64,000 nt of DNA from an uncultured Eubacteriales bacterium (GTDB taxonomy: Bacteria > Bacillota > Clostridia > Oscillospirales > Ruminococcaceae), in contig ONMZ01000001.1 of assembly GCA_900319075.1 (NCBI GenBank), positions 62,001-126,000 of the forward strand. Direction: 5' to 3'. The number at the start of each line of letters is the position of its first letter. The stretch's first letter is position 1. Both the position numbers and the translations under genes were made by a program. Shown piece by piece: positions 41,949-50,851 of this stretch. Below the pieces are notes generated by a model. The model was not told where the DNA came from and ran no database searches. It saw only the letters and a program-made list of their open reading frames with translations.

Positions 41949-42863
41949 TCAGCTGATCTTTTTGAGCTTACCGATTATTTTCACAAAATAATCGGGCAGT
42001 TCACTGTCAAACTCCATATACTCACCACTTGAAGGGTGTACAAAACCGATCTTTTTAGCATGGAGGCACTGTCCTTGGACTCCTTTAACAGGTTTTCCGT
42101 ATACATCGTCGCCATAAACTGCATGACCGATATATGCACAATGCACTCTGATCTGATGTGTTCTGCCGGTTTCAAGCCGAAATCTTACAAGTGAAAACTG
42201 TCCAAACTCATCTATCACTTCATAGTGTGTAACAGCGTCCTTTGAATTTGTATCGCAAACACACATTTTCTTTCTGTCGTATTTACTTCTTCCGATGGGA
42301 GCGTGCACAGTGCCCGTCTTTTCGGAGAATCGACCTGTGACCACAGCACAGTACTCCCTCGTGAAACTATGCGCTTTTATCTGCCGGGCAAGGTCATTAT
42401 GTGCATCGTCGTTTTTAGCCACAATAAGGAGACCACTTGTATTCTTATCTATCCTATGGACAATACCCGGTCTTATTACTCCGTTAATCGAGGAAAGCCT
42501 GCCCTTGCAATGGTATAACAGCGCATTTACAAGTGTCCCGCTGTAATTGCCGGCAGCAGGATGCACAACCATACCTTTGGGTTTATTGACAACTAAAAGG
42601 TCATTATCCTCATAAAATATTTCCAGGGAAATATTTTCAGGCTCAACATCAAGCTCAACGGGATCGGGCTGACTTACCAGGATCTTGTCACCCCGCCTGA
42701 GCTTATAATTCTTTTGTATTAAAACAGAATTACAAGTCACAAAGCCGCTGTCAATAAGTTTTTGCACACTGCTGCGTGTTAAAGAAGGCTCACTGTCAGA
42801 AATGAATTTGTCGATCCTTGAGCCGACATCCTTTTCTTCTGCGGTAAAACAGAGTTCAGTCAT
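41949..42863 (-). CDS. RluD-family 23S rRNA pseudouridine synthase
   Basis: Converts uridine to pseudouridine in structured RNA, by homology in 23S rRNA. The 304 residues have an N-terminal S4 RNA-binding domain (about 13-75) and the RluA-type catalytic domain with HRIDKNTSGLLIVAKND, whose aspartate is the nucleophile, and RLETGRTHQIRVH. The family has several paralogues (RluD, YlyB and others); the position next to lspA is the place of ylyB in Bacillus. GGAGG precedes the ATG by 6 bases. It overlaps lspA by 8 bases. Confidence 0.93.
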   Translation of the reverse strand: MTELCFTAEEKDVGSRIDKFISDSEPSLTRSSVQKLIDSGFVTCNSVLIQKNYKLRRGDKILVSQPDPVELDVEPENISLEIFYEDNDLLVVNKPKGMVVHPAAGNYSGTLVNALLYHCKGRLSSINGVIRPGIVHRIDKNTSGLLIVAKNDDAHNDLARQIKAHSFTREYCAVVTGRFSEKTGTVHAPIGRSKYDRKKMCVCDTNSKDAVTHYEVIDEFGQFSLVRFRLETGRTHQIRVHCAYIGHAVYGDDVYGKPVKGVQGQCLHAKKIGFVHPSSGEYMEFDSELPDYFVKIIGKLKKIS

Positions 42864-43389
42864 CGTTTTCCTCCGCAGCCTTCACTGTGTCTTCGGTTTT
42901 TTCATTCTCTGTTTCCGTGTTTTTTTTGCCCGAATCATCCAGGAATATAATATAAACCGCAAACAGTATTGCGCCAACAACTACACAGATATCGGCAAAG
43001 TTAAACACAGGAAAGTTGAAAGGCTCAAATTTTATATAATCAATAACTTCTTTCAATCTTATTCTATCGATCAGATTACCCAGTCCGCCTGCAATAAGCA
43101 TAGCCAGCGAAACAAGCTGAAGCTTGCGGGAATTTCTCTGTCTGTACATATAATAAACACCCAGAGCGCAGATCACAACAGGCAGACCGATCAAAAACCA
43201 TGTCTTTCCTTCCATTATACTCCACGCTGCGCCGCTGTTTCTGACATGATTAAGACTAAAAAGCTTAAAATCGCCAAATTTGACCACTTCTACAACGCTT
43301 CCGATCTCAAGATTAGCGTTTACGATTATTTTTATTATCTGATCCACAGCGATAAGACCGGCAGCAATTATAAGTGAGATTACAAACAT
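42856..43389 (-). CDS. lspA: Lipoprotein signal peptidase (signal peptidase II)
   Basis: Membrane aspartyl protease that cleaves the signal peptide of diacylglyceryl-modified prolipoproteins, relevant to the two lipoproteins in this window. The 177 residues have four membrane helices, the conserved NSGAAWS motif, and the catalytic aspartates in GNLIDR and FNFADI. The hydrophilic C-terminal tail of about 30 residues, rich in Glu, Asp and Thr, is longer than usual. The start is the ATG at 43389 after GGAAGGAA; open frame continues upstream without a ribosome binding site. It overlaps the pseudouridine synthase gene by 8 bases. Confidence 0.95.
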   Translation of the reverse strand: MFVISLIIAAGLIAVDQIIKIIVNANLEIGSVVEVVKFGDFKLFSLNHVRNSGAAWSIMEGKTWFLIGLPVVICALGVYYMYRQRNSRKLQLVSLAMLIAGGLGNLIDRIRLKEVIDYIKFEPFNFPVFNFADICVVVGAILFAVYIIFLDDSGKKNTETENEKTEDTVKAAEENDD

Positions 43390-43448
43390 TCTATCTTCCT
43401 TCCGCAGGGACGGACAAAAGCTTATCCGCGTTGTACAAACCATTAAAA

Positions 43449-43485
43449 GGCTCTGTATTCAAACCAGTATGTTTGTTACAGAGCC
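43449..43485 (-). terminator. Terminator after divIVA
   Basis: Stem GGCTCTGTA with TACAGAGCC, loop of 19 bases containing an inner AAAC/GTTT pairing, then TTTTAA on the minus strand. It ends or reduces transcription of the ylm-divIVA series before lspA. I found no clear separate lspA promoter, so read-through is likely. Confidence 0.8.
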
Positions 43486-43497
43486 AATTAGAATTTA

Positions 43498-44292
43498 TCA
43501 ATTATTCTTGCCAAACTGGAGATCGTTAAGGGTGCTCTTAGGGATAACAGGTTCAAACGATCCTGTATTAAGAATCTTTTCTACCCTTTCTTCTTCCTCT
43601 CTTGCAGCAGCCTCAAGCTGAGCGGTGCTGTCATCAACATTATCCTCTTCAGGCTGGGCCTCAACAGGCTCTTCCTCAGCCTCCTGAGGAGCTATGTAAT
43701 TTCCATTTTCATCGAAAGAGGACTCATACTCATCAAGTTCCTCCTCAGAGAGTGTAGGCAGATCCATAACAAGCTGGATCTGAGCTTTATACTGTTCAAT
43801 AAGATCAGACTTAAAGTATGAAACCTCTGCCTGAAGCTGTCTGTACTTAGCAAATTCCTCTTCGTAAGCAGCTTTAAGAGAATTGATCTTATTTTCTGTG
43901 ATAGCTGTATTATCTCTTATAAGTTTAGCGCACTTATCTTTATGTTCCTTTACGATCCTCTCGCATTCAGCAGCACTCTGCTCTGCAAGACGCATCTGCT
44001 CGGTTTTTGCGCTGTCGATCATTTCCTTAGCCTGGACCTTGGCATCATTTACGATCTTGCGTGCATCTTTCTGAGCTGTAACAAGAACATCGGTAATAGC
44101 GTCCTTATCAGCCATCAGTTCATTAACCTTTTCAACGAGTTTGTTGATCTTGATATCCTTCTCCTGATTTTCTCTGACAAGTGCAGCGTAATCGTCTGCA
44201 ACGTCCTTGAGATAATCATTAACTCCGTCGATATCGTAACCGTTCTTTACGACATCAAAGTTCTGATTGCTGATACTATTTGGATTTAACAT
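43498..44292 (-). CDS. divIVA: DivIVA-domain cell division protein
   Basis: Coiled-coil protein that marks negatively curved membrane at poles and septa and organises division or polar growth. The 264 residues have an N-terminal DivIVA lipid-binding domain (1-60; GYDIDGVNDYLKDVADDY), long coiled coils (about 60-185) and an acidic C-terminal tail rich in Glu and Pro (about 190-240). The tail is longer and more acidic than in Bacillus subtilis. AGGAGG lies 8 bases before the ATG. It is the last gene of the ylmE-sepF-ylmH-divIVA set. Confidence 0.93.
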   Translation of the reverse strand: MLNPNSISNQNFDVVKNGYDIDGVNDYLKDVADDYAALVRENQEKDIKINKLVEKVNELMADKDAITDVLVTAQKDARKIVNDAKVQAKEMIDSAKTEQMRLAEQSAAECERIVKEHKDKCAKLIRDNTAITENKINSLKAAYEEEFAKYRQLQAEVSYFKSDLIEQYKAQIQLVMDLPTLSEEELDEYESSFDENGNYIAPQEAEEEPVEAQPEEDNVDDSTAQLEAAAREEEERVEKILNTGSFEPVIPKSTLNDLQFGKNN

Positions 44293-44304
44293 TTGAAAAC
44301 CCTC

Positions 44305-45087
44305 CTAAATAAATTTACACAAAGTAATATGAATTCTATCTTTTTTAGAAATACCATTTATGGATTTTAATATAAACTTGCCATATCCCTTTACAGAGAA
44401 TGATTGTCCCTGGTCCATCTTTTCATCCGGCTTATGGCTTACCAGATGATCTATACATATACCATTTGTTTTAATGCACAGCGCTGCCTTATCCCTTGAA
44501 AGTCTTGAAGCAAGGCTAAAGATACAGTCAGCACGAAGGGAAGAAACCGTTCCCGAGATCTCACTGAACTTTTTTTCGCACGAAACAGAACTATCAAGAC
44601 CTAACGAAGCTTCAACGCCTACTCTGCCTATTTTCTTTATTTCGTACAGTATCTGAGAGGCAACACTCTCGTAAACGAGAATATTTGCCCTACCCTCTCC
44701 AACGATAATATCCCCCACGCAATCTCTTTCTATGCGTATAGCCATAAGGCTGCCGAGGAAATCTCTATGGGAGAGCTTGTCAGCATTTCTGTATGTAAAG
44801 TGAATTGGCTTTACAGGAAAATCGTCCTCACCAGGCTCTTTTCCGTGGGGATAAAAGCCGATCACTTTCCTGTCAGCTGAAGGATAGCCGCCCCAGAAAC
44901 AAAAATTATCATAATTTTCAGATCTGAGCGCTTTCTCGCAAAGCTTTTGCTGCCGATCATCAATAAAAAAGGAATACTTGGTATAATGCTTTTCCGAGGA
45001 GATCTTTGCCCATGAAAGTATATTTTTCAAAAGGATCTTGTCCTCATCGGATATATTCCCCAGATAAGAGAACCTTTCACGGGGCAT
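44305..45087 (-). CDS. ylmH: YlmH-like S4-domain RNA-binding protein
   Basis: RNA-binding protein of the YlmH family, found in the division cluster of Firmicutes and implicated in stalled-ribosome rescue and cell division. The 260 residues have an N-terminal alpha/beta domain (1-165) with FWGGYPSADRKVIGFYP, a DFLGSLMAIRIERDCVGDI segment, and a C-terminal S4 domain (about 180-250; ADCIFSLASRLSRDKA, VKGYGKFIL). The start is the ATG 2 bases after the sepF stop with no ribosome binding site, suggesting coupling. Order sepF-ylmH-divIVA matches Bacillus apart from the missing ylmG. Confidence 0.92.
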   Translation of the reverse strand: MPRERFSYLGNISDEDKILLKNILSWAKISSEKHYTKYSFFIDDRQQKLCEKALRSENYDNFCFWGGYPSADRKVIGFYPHGKEPGEDDFPVKPIHFTYRNADKLSHRDFLGSLMAIRIERDCVGDIIVGEGRANILVYESVASQILYEIKKIGRVGVEASLGLDSSVSCEKKFSEISGTVSSLRADCIFSLASRLSRDKAALCIKTNGICIDHLVSHKPDEKMDQGQSFSVKGYGKFILKSINGISKKDRIHITLCKFI

Positions 45088-45089
45088 GA

Positions 45090-45545
45090 TCAGAAATTAT
45101 AACCGTTCTTTTCAAGTTCCTGAGCGATATCAGCTCCGCCATATGCAACCACCTCAGGGAGAATAGCAAAAGTCTTGGCTGCAATAAGTTTCATTGTACC
45201 TCTATTTGCATACGAAACACCGGAAAGGAAGTCAACGATCCTTGTACCCACATCGTTGCTCACCGTTTCAAGATTAAGTATAACGGTCTTTTGAGCATTG
45301 ATCTCGTCGCCTATGGACTTAACCTCCTGGAAAGTCTTAGGCCGTGCAAGAACGAGCTGCATTACAGGGTCCGGTTTTCTATCATATATAGGTTCTGTCC
45401 TGACAGCTGAATTCTGAGCGAAATCATTTTCTTTGTACATTTCTCTGTCCTCCTGTGTTTCGTTGTTTTCTGTTTGAGTTTCATAAACATCCGGTTCTTC
45501 ATCTTCACCGATAAAGAAGTTTTTGAACCCCTTAACGAATCCCAT
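45090..45545 (-). CDS. sepF: Cell division protein SepF
   Basis: FtsZ partner that bundles FtsZ polymers and anchors the Z-ring to the membrane. The 151 residues have an N-terminal amphipathic membrane-binding helix (MGFVKGFKNFFIG), an acidic linker (about 15-60) and the SepF core (about 65-150) with ARPKTFQEVKSIGDEI and VDFLSGVSYANRGTMKLIAAKTFAILP. The start is the ATG at 45545, 7 bases after GGAGG; open frame further upstream lacks a site. It starts 4 bases after ylmE ends and is 2 bases before ylmH. Confidence 0.95.
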   Translation of the reverse strand: MGFVKGFKNFFIGEDEEPDVYETQTENNETQEDREMYKENDFAQNSAVRTEPIYDRKPDPVMQLVLARPKTFQEVKSIGDEINAQKTVILNLETVSNDVGTRIVDFLSGVSYANRGTMKLIAAKTFAILPEVVAYGGADIAQELEKNGYNF

Positions 45546-45549
45546 TTTT

Positions 45550-46269
45550 TTACCCTCCAAAATATTTTCTGGCTCCAAAGAGCTTTGTTCCAATTCTTAC
45601 AAGATTTGAGCCATGCTTTATTGCAAGCTCGTAATCACCAGACATTCCCATAGAGAGAGTCTGCATACTAACTCCCTTGATATTCATTTCGCCTATTTTT
45701 AAGTAAAGCTCATGCATTTTTTCAAACACACCCTCATCACATCCCACAGGCGGAATGGCCATAAGACCCTTGACCCTTATGTTTTCAAGTTGGGATATCT
45801 CGTGGATAAGCTCACTGCACTTATCATAGGAAACGCCGCTTTTAGTAGCCTCTTCTCCCACATTTACCTCAACGAGCACATCCATTATCTTTTTATGTGA
45901 AAATGCCGATCTATCTATCTGTTCGGCAAGCTTTACACTATCCACAGACTGTATCATGGAAACATCCTGGATTATATATTTGACTTTATTAGTCTGCAAG
46001 TGACCGATAAAATGCACCTGGGCGCTTTTATCATAGCTGTCCTTCTTGGAAATGAACTCCTGGACCCGATTTTCTCCAAGAAGTGTCACGCCCTGACTTA
46101 TGGCAAAGTTGATCTTTTCAGGCTCAACAGTCTTGGTGACTGCCATAATCTGCACATTTTCGCCGCTTTTAGCATATTTAGCCCTTGCGTTCTCTACATT
46201 ATAACATATTTCTTTATAATTTTCAAGGATATATTGAAAATTAGAAGAATTATTTTTGGGAAGATCCAT
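45550..46269 (-). CDS. ylmE: YggS/YlmE-family PLP-binding protein
   Basis: Pyridoxal-phosphate homeostasis protein, with an alanine-racemase-like barrel but no known catalytic activity. The 240 residues (239 from the preferred start) have the PLP lysine in AVTKTV, the LGENRVQEF loop, HFIGHLQTNKVKYI and the SMGMSGDYELAIKHGSNLVRIGTKLFG signature. The start is the ATG at 46269; a GTG one codon earlier is an alternative. The beginning overlaps the end of the HlyD-like gene by about 20 bases, so the two are translationally linked. It opens the ylmE-sepF-ylmH-divIVA block. Confidence 0.94.
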   Translation of the reverse strand: MDLPKNNSSNFQYILENYKEICYNVENARAKYAKSGENVQIMAVTKTVEPEKINFAISQGVTLLGENRVQEFISKKDSYDKSAQVHFIGHLQTNKVKYIIQDVSMIQSVDSVKLAEQIDRSAFSHKKIMDVLVEVNVGEEATKSGVSYDKCSELIHEISQLENIRVKGLMAIPPVGCDEGVFEKMHELYLKIGEMNIKGVSMQTLSMGMSGDYELAIKHGSNLVRIGTKLFGARKYFGG

Positions 46270-47533
46270 CACTTTCCGCCTCTTTCCCTTTTAAACTGCT
46301 GCTCTGATCACTTTTACTGCTGCTATCCTTTGGTGTAGTCGGTGAGACCTTGCTGCTATCGACATTTTCAAGGAGTATCTGATCGAAAACCAAAAGATAT
46401 TCCTGGTCATCTGTGTTTTTGGAGAGTACAAAGTCATCTCCCTCATAGATAACATCTATTTTCTTAAACACAATATCCTTTCCGACTATGACATATACGC
46501 CCTTTTGTTCACCGCTGAAGCGTATAGCCCTTCTCGGCACTCTTACTCCTGTAAACTCATCAAAAACGATAAGGCTTGATGCGACTCTTGTTGCTGCAAG
46601 CTCTTCATCCAGCCTGTCGCAGTTCATGACCACCATAATATTATCGTCTTCGACCGGCTTTACAGAATCGACATGGACGGTGTAAAGGTTTTTCGATGCA
46701 CTCAAAGCAAGTTTAAGATCGGCACCTTCAACTATCCTTTTATCACTTTTCAGCACGCCCACTATCTTACAGGAATAGCTGTCATATATTTTTCCTACTG
46801 CATTTTCAGGTCTTTTAGGTGTGGCATCAACTATCTCTTTTATTCTTTGAGGGGTTATGGAATCAAGCTTATCGATCGAAAGCTCATTTTCATATCCGTC
46901 TGCTGAGGACACAAAATAACCTGTCTGTGTAGTTTTTATCGTACCTGAAGGTGATGATGCAGCGGCAGTTTGTTTTTCTTTTTCGGTTTTGAGCTGACTC
47001 ATCCTGGTGTCAAAATTAGTTTGCGATTTTGTAACGATATCATAAATATTCATCGTCATAGACAGATCGCTCTTCATCTCGCCCACATGAGAGTATTCGC
47101 CCTTTGCTATACTGGTCAGCATTTGCTTATACTGGCTGTTTATTTTATTCTTTATGGCTTCAGGCTGAATAAAATTAGTTGTTCCCGGATTTTGCGCTTT
47201 AGAAAGTTTGTCGATCTCAACAGTCAGATCTGCTGCTTTCTTTTTTGCAAGTATCTGATCTTCGCTGCTATACACCTGAGCCACAACATCATCTGTTTTG
47301 ACCTTACTGCCGTCTGGCAGCAGATAATCTATTACTCCGCTCCCGTTATAATTCAACACCGTTTCATTTCTTACAACAACGCCGTCAAAAGACAAATTCT
47401 CGTTTATAGTGGTTATAACGGCTTCTTCTGTGTCATGCTTTTCGTTAAAAACATAATAAAGCTGACTGCCGATAACAGTAACCATCAACACGGCTATAAG
47501 AGCAGAAAGAAATTTAATGGTCAACGAATTCAT
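46250..47533 (-). CDS. HlyD-like membrane adaptor protein
   Basis: Membrane-anchored protein with the layout of an efflux-pump adaptor. The 427 residues have an N-terminal helix (about 7-28), a lipoyl-like half motif (VVVRNETVLNYNGSGVIDYLLPDGSKVKTDDVVAQVYS, positions about 52-90), a coiled-coil hairpin (about 90-185), a second barrel domain, and a Ser/Lys/Asp-rich C-terminal tail (about 405-427). No transporter subunit is adjacent. Genes like this occur in clostridial division clusters before ylmE, so a role in envelope assembly at the septum is possible. AAGGAG lies 7 bases before the ATG. Confidence 0.78.
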   Translation of the reverse strand: MNSLTIKFLSALIAVLMVTVIGSQLYYVFNEKHDTEEAVITTINENLSFDGVVVRNETVLNYNGSGVIDYLLPDGSKVKTDDVVAQVYSSEDQILAKKKAADLTVEIDKLSKAQNPGTTNFIQPEAIKNKINSQYKQMLTSIAKGEYSHVGEMKSDLSMTMNIYDIVTKSQTNFDTRMSQLKTEKEKQTAAASSPSGTIKTTQTGYFVSSADGYENELSIDKLDSITPQRIKEIVDATPKRPENAVGKIYDSYSCKIVGVLKSDKRIVEGADLKLALSASKNLYTVHVDSVKPVEDDNIMVVMNCDRLDEELAATRVASSLIVFDEFTGVRVPRRAIRFSGEQKGVYVIVGKDIVFKKIDVIYEGDDFVLSKNTDDQEYLLVFDQILLENVDSSKVSPTTPKDSSSKSDQSSSLKGKEAESDGSSQK

Positions 47534-47547
47534 TTAAATGCTCCTTG

Positions 47548-47787
47548 TTATTCAGCTGTGCTGTCCTGCTCCTGAATACTTATAGGTCTGGAGGGGGAAA
47601 TCGTAGAAATAGCATGCTTATAAACTATATTCTGTTTACCCTCGCAATCAAGTATAACTATAAAGCTGTCAAAGCCTTTCACAATACCTTTGAACTGATA
47701 ACCGTTCATAAGGAAAATGGTAACGCCGACCTTTTCCTTTCTTGCCTGATTTAAAAACACATCCTGAAGATTGATATTTTTATTCAT
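47548..47787 (-). CDS. hfq: RNA chaperone Hfq
   Basis: Sm-like hexameric RNA-binding protein. The 79 residues have the Sm1 motif ([27 protein letters not shown]) in two adjacent blocks and the Sm2 motif [12 protein letters not shown], with the KH pair typical of bacterial Hfq. The C-terminal tail is short, as in other Firmicutes. The start is the ATG at 47787, 8 bases after AGGAG; a GTG three codons earlier falls inside that site. Position right after miaA is the same as in many bacteria. Confidence 0.96.
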   Translation of the reverse strand: MNKNINLQDVFLNQARKEKVGVTIFLMNGYQFKGIVKGFDSFIVILDCEGKQNIVYKHAISTISPSRPISIQEQDSTAE

Positions 47788-47838
47788 TTTCAGCACTCCT
47801 TATTTTTGTCTTACACATCTCACAGCACTACACGCTGT

Positions 47839-48795
47839 TCAAGACCTATTATAACACATTATTTTGGATTTGGCTACAATATTTTCGATATTTTTTATAA
47901 TTTTTTCAAAAGAATCGTATTTATCCACATACACCCACCGGATGCCGCTCATTCTTCTGAACCAGGTAAGCTGTCTTTTAGCGTAATGACGTGTTTCCAG
48001 CTTGATTTTATCTATGCACTCCTCAACGGAGCATACGCCTTTAAAATACGGGATCAATTCTTTAAAGCCGATAGCTTGACAGGCGGTTTTGATCTCTCCC
48101 TGTTCATAGACTCTTCTGCACTCATCCACAATGCCGTTTTGCACCATTTCATCTACCCTTTTATTGATCCTGTCATAGAGTTTATCTCTGTCCTCACAGG
48201 TAAGGCCGATAATACAGGTATCATAAGGAGACTCCACTTTCCTGCTGTTGATCTTATGCTGTGAAAGAGTAACGCCTGTAAGTTCATAGACTTCAAGAGC
48301 CCTGATAACCCTGGGAAGGTTATTTTCATGCACCTTCAAAGCAGTTTCGGGATCGGCCTCACATAGTTTTTCCCAAAGAAAATGATTTCCCTTTTCTTCA
48401 GCTTCTTGTGAAAGTCTTTGTCTGATACTTTGATCGTTTCCCGTATCATCAAACTTTACATTTTCAATGAGAGATGAAATATAAAGCCCTGTTCCGCCGC
48501 AGATGATCGGAAGTTTACCGCTCAGATAGACACGGCGTATTATTTCAGAGGCTTGTTTGACATAATCAGCAACGCTGAAATCCATATCCAGGTCAAACAC
48601 ATCAACAAGGTGGTGGACAATGCCTTCCATTTCGTTTACAGTAGGCTTTGCAGTTGCGATCTGCAAACCCTTATAAATTTGCATAGAATCTGCGGATATT
48701 ATCTCTGCGTTGTATATTTTTGCAAGTTCCACAGAAACAGCTGTCTTTCCGGATGCAGTCGGTCCGCACACTACCAAAACAGGTATTTTATTCAA
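47839..48795 (-). CDS. miaA: tRNA dimethylallyltransferase
   Basis: Adds dimethylallyl to A37 of tRNAs that read codons starting with U. The 318 residues have the P-loop GPTASGKT, the ISADSMQIYKGLQIATAKPT motif, CGGTGLYIS, and the tRNA-binding RHYAKRQLTWFRR. The start is a TTG at 48795 with a GGGTG site about 9 bases upstream. The product is the substrate of MiaB, encoded at the head of the same gene series. It begins 24 bases after mutL. Confidence 0.95.
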   Translation of the reverse strand: MNKIPVLVVCGPTASGKTAVSVELAKIYNAEIISADSMQIYKGLQIATAKPTVNEMEGIVHHLVDVFDLDMDFSVADYVKQASEIIRRVYLSGKLPIICGGTGLYISSLIENVKFDDTGNDQSIRQRLSQEAEEKGNHFLWEKLCEADPETALKVHENNLPRVIRALEVYELTGVTLSQHKINSRKVESPYDTCIIGLTCEDRDKLYDRINKRVDEMVQNGIVDECRRVYEQGEIKTACQAIGFKELIPYFKGVCSVEECIDKIKLETRHYAKRQLTWFRRMSGIRWVYVDKYDSFEKIIKNIENIVAKSKIMCYNRS

Positions 48796-48819
48796 AGCGG
48801 ATCACACCCTTTCATTTAT

Positions 48820-50820
48820 TCACACGATACGCCTGAATTGTTTTTCGATATCTCTTTTAGAGAGCTTGATAAAAACAGGTCTGCCGTGGGGACAGTATCT
48901 TATATCGTCGTTTTCATAAACATTTTCTATCAAAGCCTGAAGTTCTATTATACTTGACTTGTCATGGGCTTTAATAGCCGCCTTACAGGCAAGAGAATGA
49001 TAAAGGTCATCGAAAAGCTCGATCTGAGGATCCATCTTATGAGCTATAAGATTTCTTGCAAGCTCGCTAACAGCCTCGGTAGGGTTTTCATCCCCAAGGA
49101 TCACCGGCACACCCTTGACCGCCACAGTCGGAGCCACATCGGGTTCTATTTCAAAGCCAAGCTGCCTTGCTTTTTCAACATTTTGTGACAAAGCATCATA
49201 TTCATCATAGGCAAGGACCACCATTACAGGTTCAAGAAGCATCTGTGGATCCAGCTGGTTTTTGTCATTTTTGATCTTTTCAAAGATATATCTTTCATGT
49301 GCAGCGTGCTTGTCCATAAGGAGCATATCGTCACCGCACTGGGCTACCACAAAGGTGCGGAACAGTTCACCGATCACCACAGGTTTGGGTTTTTCCGCAG
49401 TTTCAGCGGGCACAACGGGAATAACAGGCGCTTTTTTCTGCAGATCGCCGCTTCCAATAAACCTGAACGATCCGGGATCATCCTCCTGAGGGAGGGGTAT
49501 CTCGCTTACCAATTTATTGATCTGCTCAACAGTGATCTTCTGCTGTTTCTCAAAAGGCTCATCGGCTTTGTAAGAATTGTGCGTCAGTGGAGCTGTGCTT
49601 TCACCGGAGGTGTTATATTCGGAGGATGCACAAGAGGTGTTTTCCTGCACAGTATGTTCCTTTGGAACATTATCCACCGGCGGATCTTCATAATTTACAT
49701 TGCTCCGTGGCACCGGCTCGGTTTGTACAGGGTCTGCAAAGCGCATCTGAACTCCCGGATCGGATCTTACGCTATAAAGCTGTTTATCTGTAAAATGCCG
49801 TTTGCTTTCAAAAACTATCTCGTTTGGTTTATCATTTTTTAAAAGAGAATCCTTGATCGCATAAAACACAGCCTCATGCATAAGGCCTTCATTTGAAAAT
49901 CTAACCTGGATCTTAGTCGGATGAACATTGACATCAACTGTATCCGGCGGTATCTGAAGATATAGCACACAGGCAGGAAACTTTCCGACCATGATCTGAT
50001 TACGGTATGCATCCTCAAGGGCACAGGAGCAGGCAACAGACTTTATATATCTGTGATTTACGAAAAAATTCTGGAATTTTCTATTCGTTTTGGATTTCAG
50101 AGGTCTAACCGTATATCCGCTTATATGGATACCTTTCCAGTTATAATCCACAGGTATAAGCGACGATGCAAACTCCCGACCGTATACGGAATAAATAGCT
50201 GAGTAAACCTTACTGTCGCCGGGAGATATAAATTCAACTTTATTATCTCTTATAAACTTAAAAGAAATCTCCGGATGCGAAAGGGTAAGCTTAGTCACTA
50301 TCTCTGCAACATAATTGCCCTCCGTAGAGTCCTTACGCATGAATTTAAGTCTTGCGGGAACGTTATAAAACAGGTCCTTCACGGTAAAAGTCGTACCATC
50401 GGGACACCCGCTTTGTTCCATAAGCTTTTGCTCCCCGCCCTGTATTTCATAATGGGTTCCAAACTCATCATCGGGACGCTTTGTAAGCACGCTTACTTTT
50501 GAAACGGCACAGACCGAGGCAAGGGCTTCCCCTCTGAAACCCAGGGTCAATATGCTTTCAAGATCATTTTTAGAGGAGATCTTGCTTGTTGCATGACGAA
50601 GAAAAGCGGTGGGAAGATCCTGTGCAGAGATACCTTTGCCGTTATCGGTAACACGAAGATATGTTCTTCCCCCGTTTTTTATCTCTATAGTTATGTTTGT
50701 TGCACCTGCATCGACTGCATTTTCAAGCAGTTCTTTTGCCACAGAAGAAGGTCTGTCGATGACCTCACCGGCAGCAATAAGTTCAGATATCTCTTTAGTC
50801 AGTACTTTTATTTCGGACAT
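48820..50820 (-). CDS. mutL: DNA mismatch repair protein MutL
   Basis: Couples mismatch recognition by MutS to strand removal. The 666 residues have the N-terminal GHKL ATPase (1-330) with VAKELLENAVDAGA, DNGKGI and GFRGEALASV, a Pro/Ser-rich linker (about 340-470), and a C-terminal dimerisation domain with the endonuclease metal motif DKHAAHERYIFE and CPHGRPVF. The endonuclease motif places it with the nicking MutL of bacteria lacking MutH. AAAGGT precedes the ATG by 9 bases. It starts 31 bases after mutS. Confidence 0.96.
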   Translation of the reverse strand: MSEIKVLTKEISELIAAGEVIDRPSSVAKELLENAVDAGATNITIEIKNGGRTYLRVTDNGKGISAQDLPTAFLRHATSKISSKNDLESILTLGFRGEALASVCAVSKVSVLTKRPDDEFGTHYEIQGGEQKLMEQSGCPDGTTFTVKDLFYNVPARLKFMRKDSTEGNYVAEIVTKLTLSHPEISFKFIRDNKVEFISPGDSKVYSAIYSVYGREFASSLIPVDYNWKGIHISGYTVRPLKSKTNRKFQNFFVNHRYIKSVACSCALEDAYRNQIMVGKFPACVLYLQIPPDTVDVNVHPTKIQVRFSNEGLMHEAVFYAIKDSLLKNDKPNEIVFESKRHFTDKQLYSVRSDPGVQMRFADPVQTEPVPRSNVNYEDPPVDNVPKEHTVQENTSCASSEYNTSGESTAPLTHNSYKADEPFEKQQKITVEQINKLVSEIPLPQEDDPGSFRFIGSGDLQKKAPVIPVVPAETAEKPKPVVIGELFRTFVVAQCGDDMLLMDKHAAHERYIFEKIKNDKNQLDPQMLLEPVMVVLAYDEYDALSQNVEKARQLGFEIEPDVAPTVAVKGVPVILGDENPTEAVSELARNLIAHKMDPQIELFDDLYHSLACKAAIKAHDKSSIIELQALIENVYENDDIRYCPHGRPVFIKLSKRDIEKQFRRIV

Positions 50821-50851
50821 TTTGCTGTTACCTTTCTGTATCTTTAAAAAA

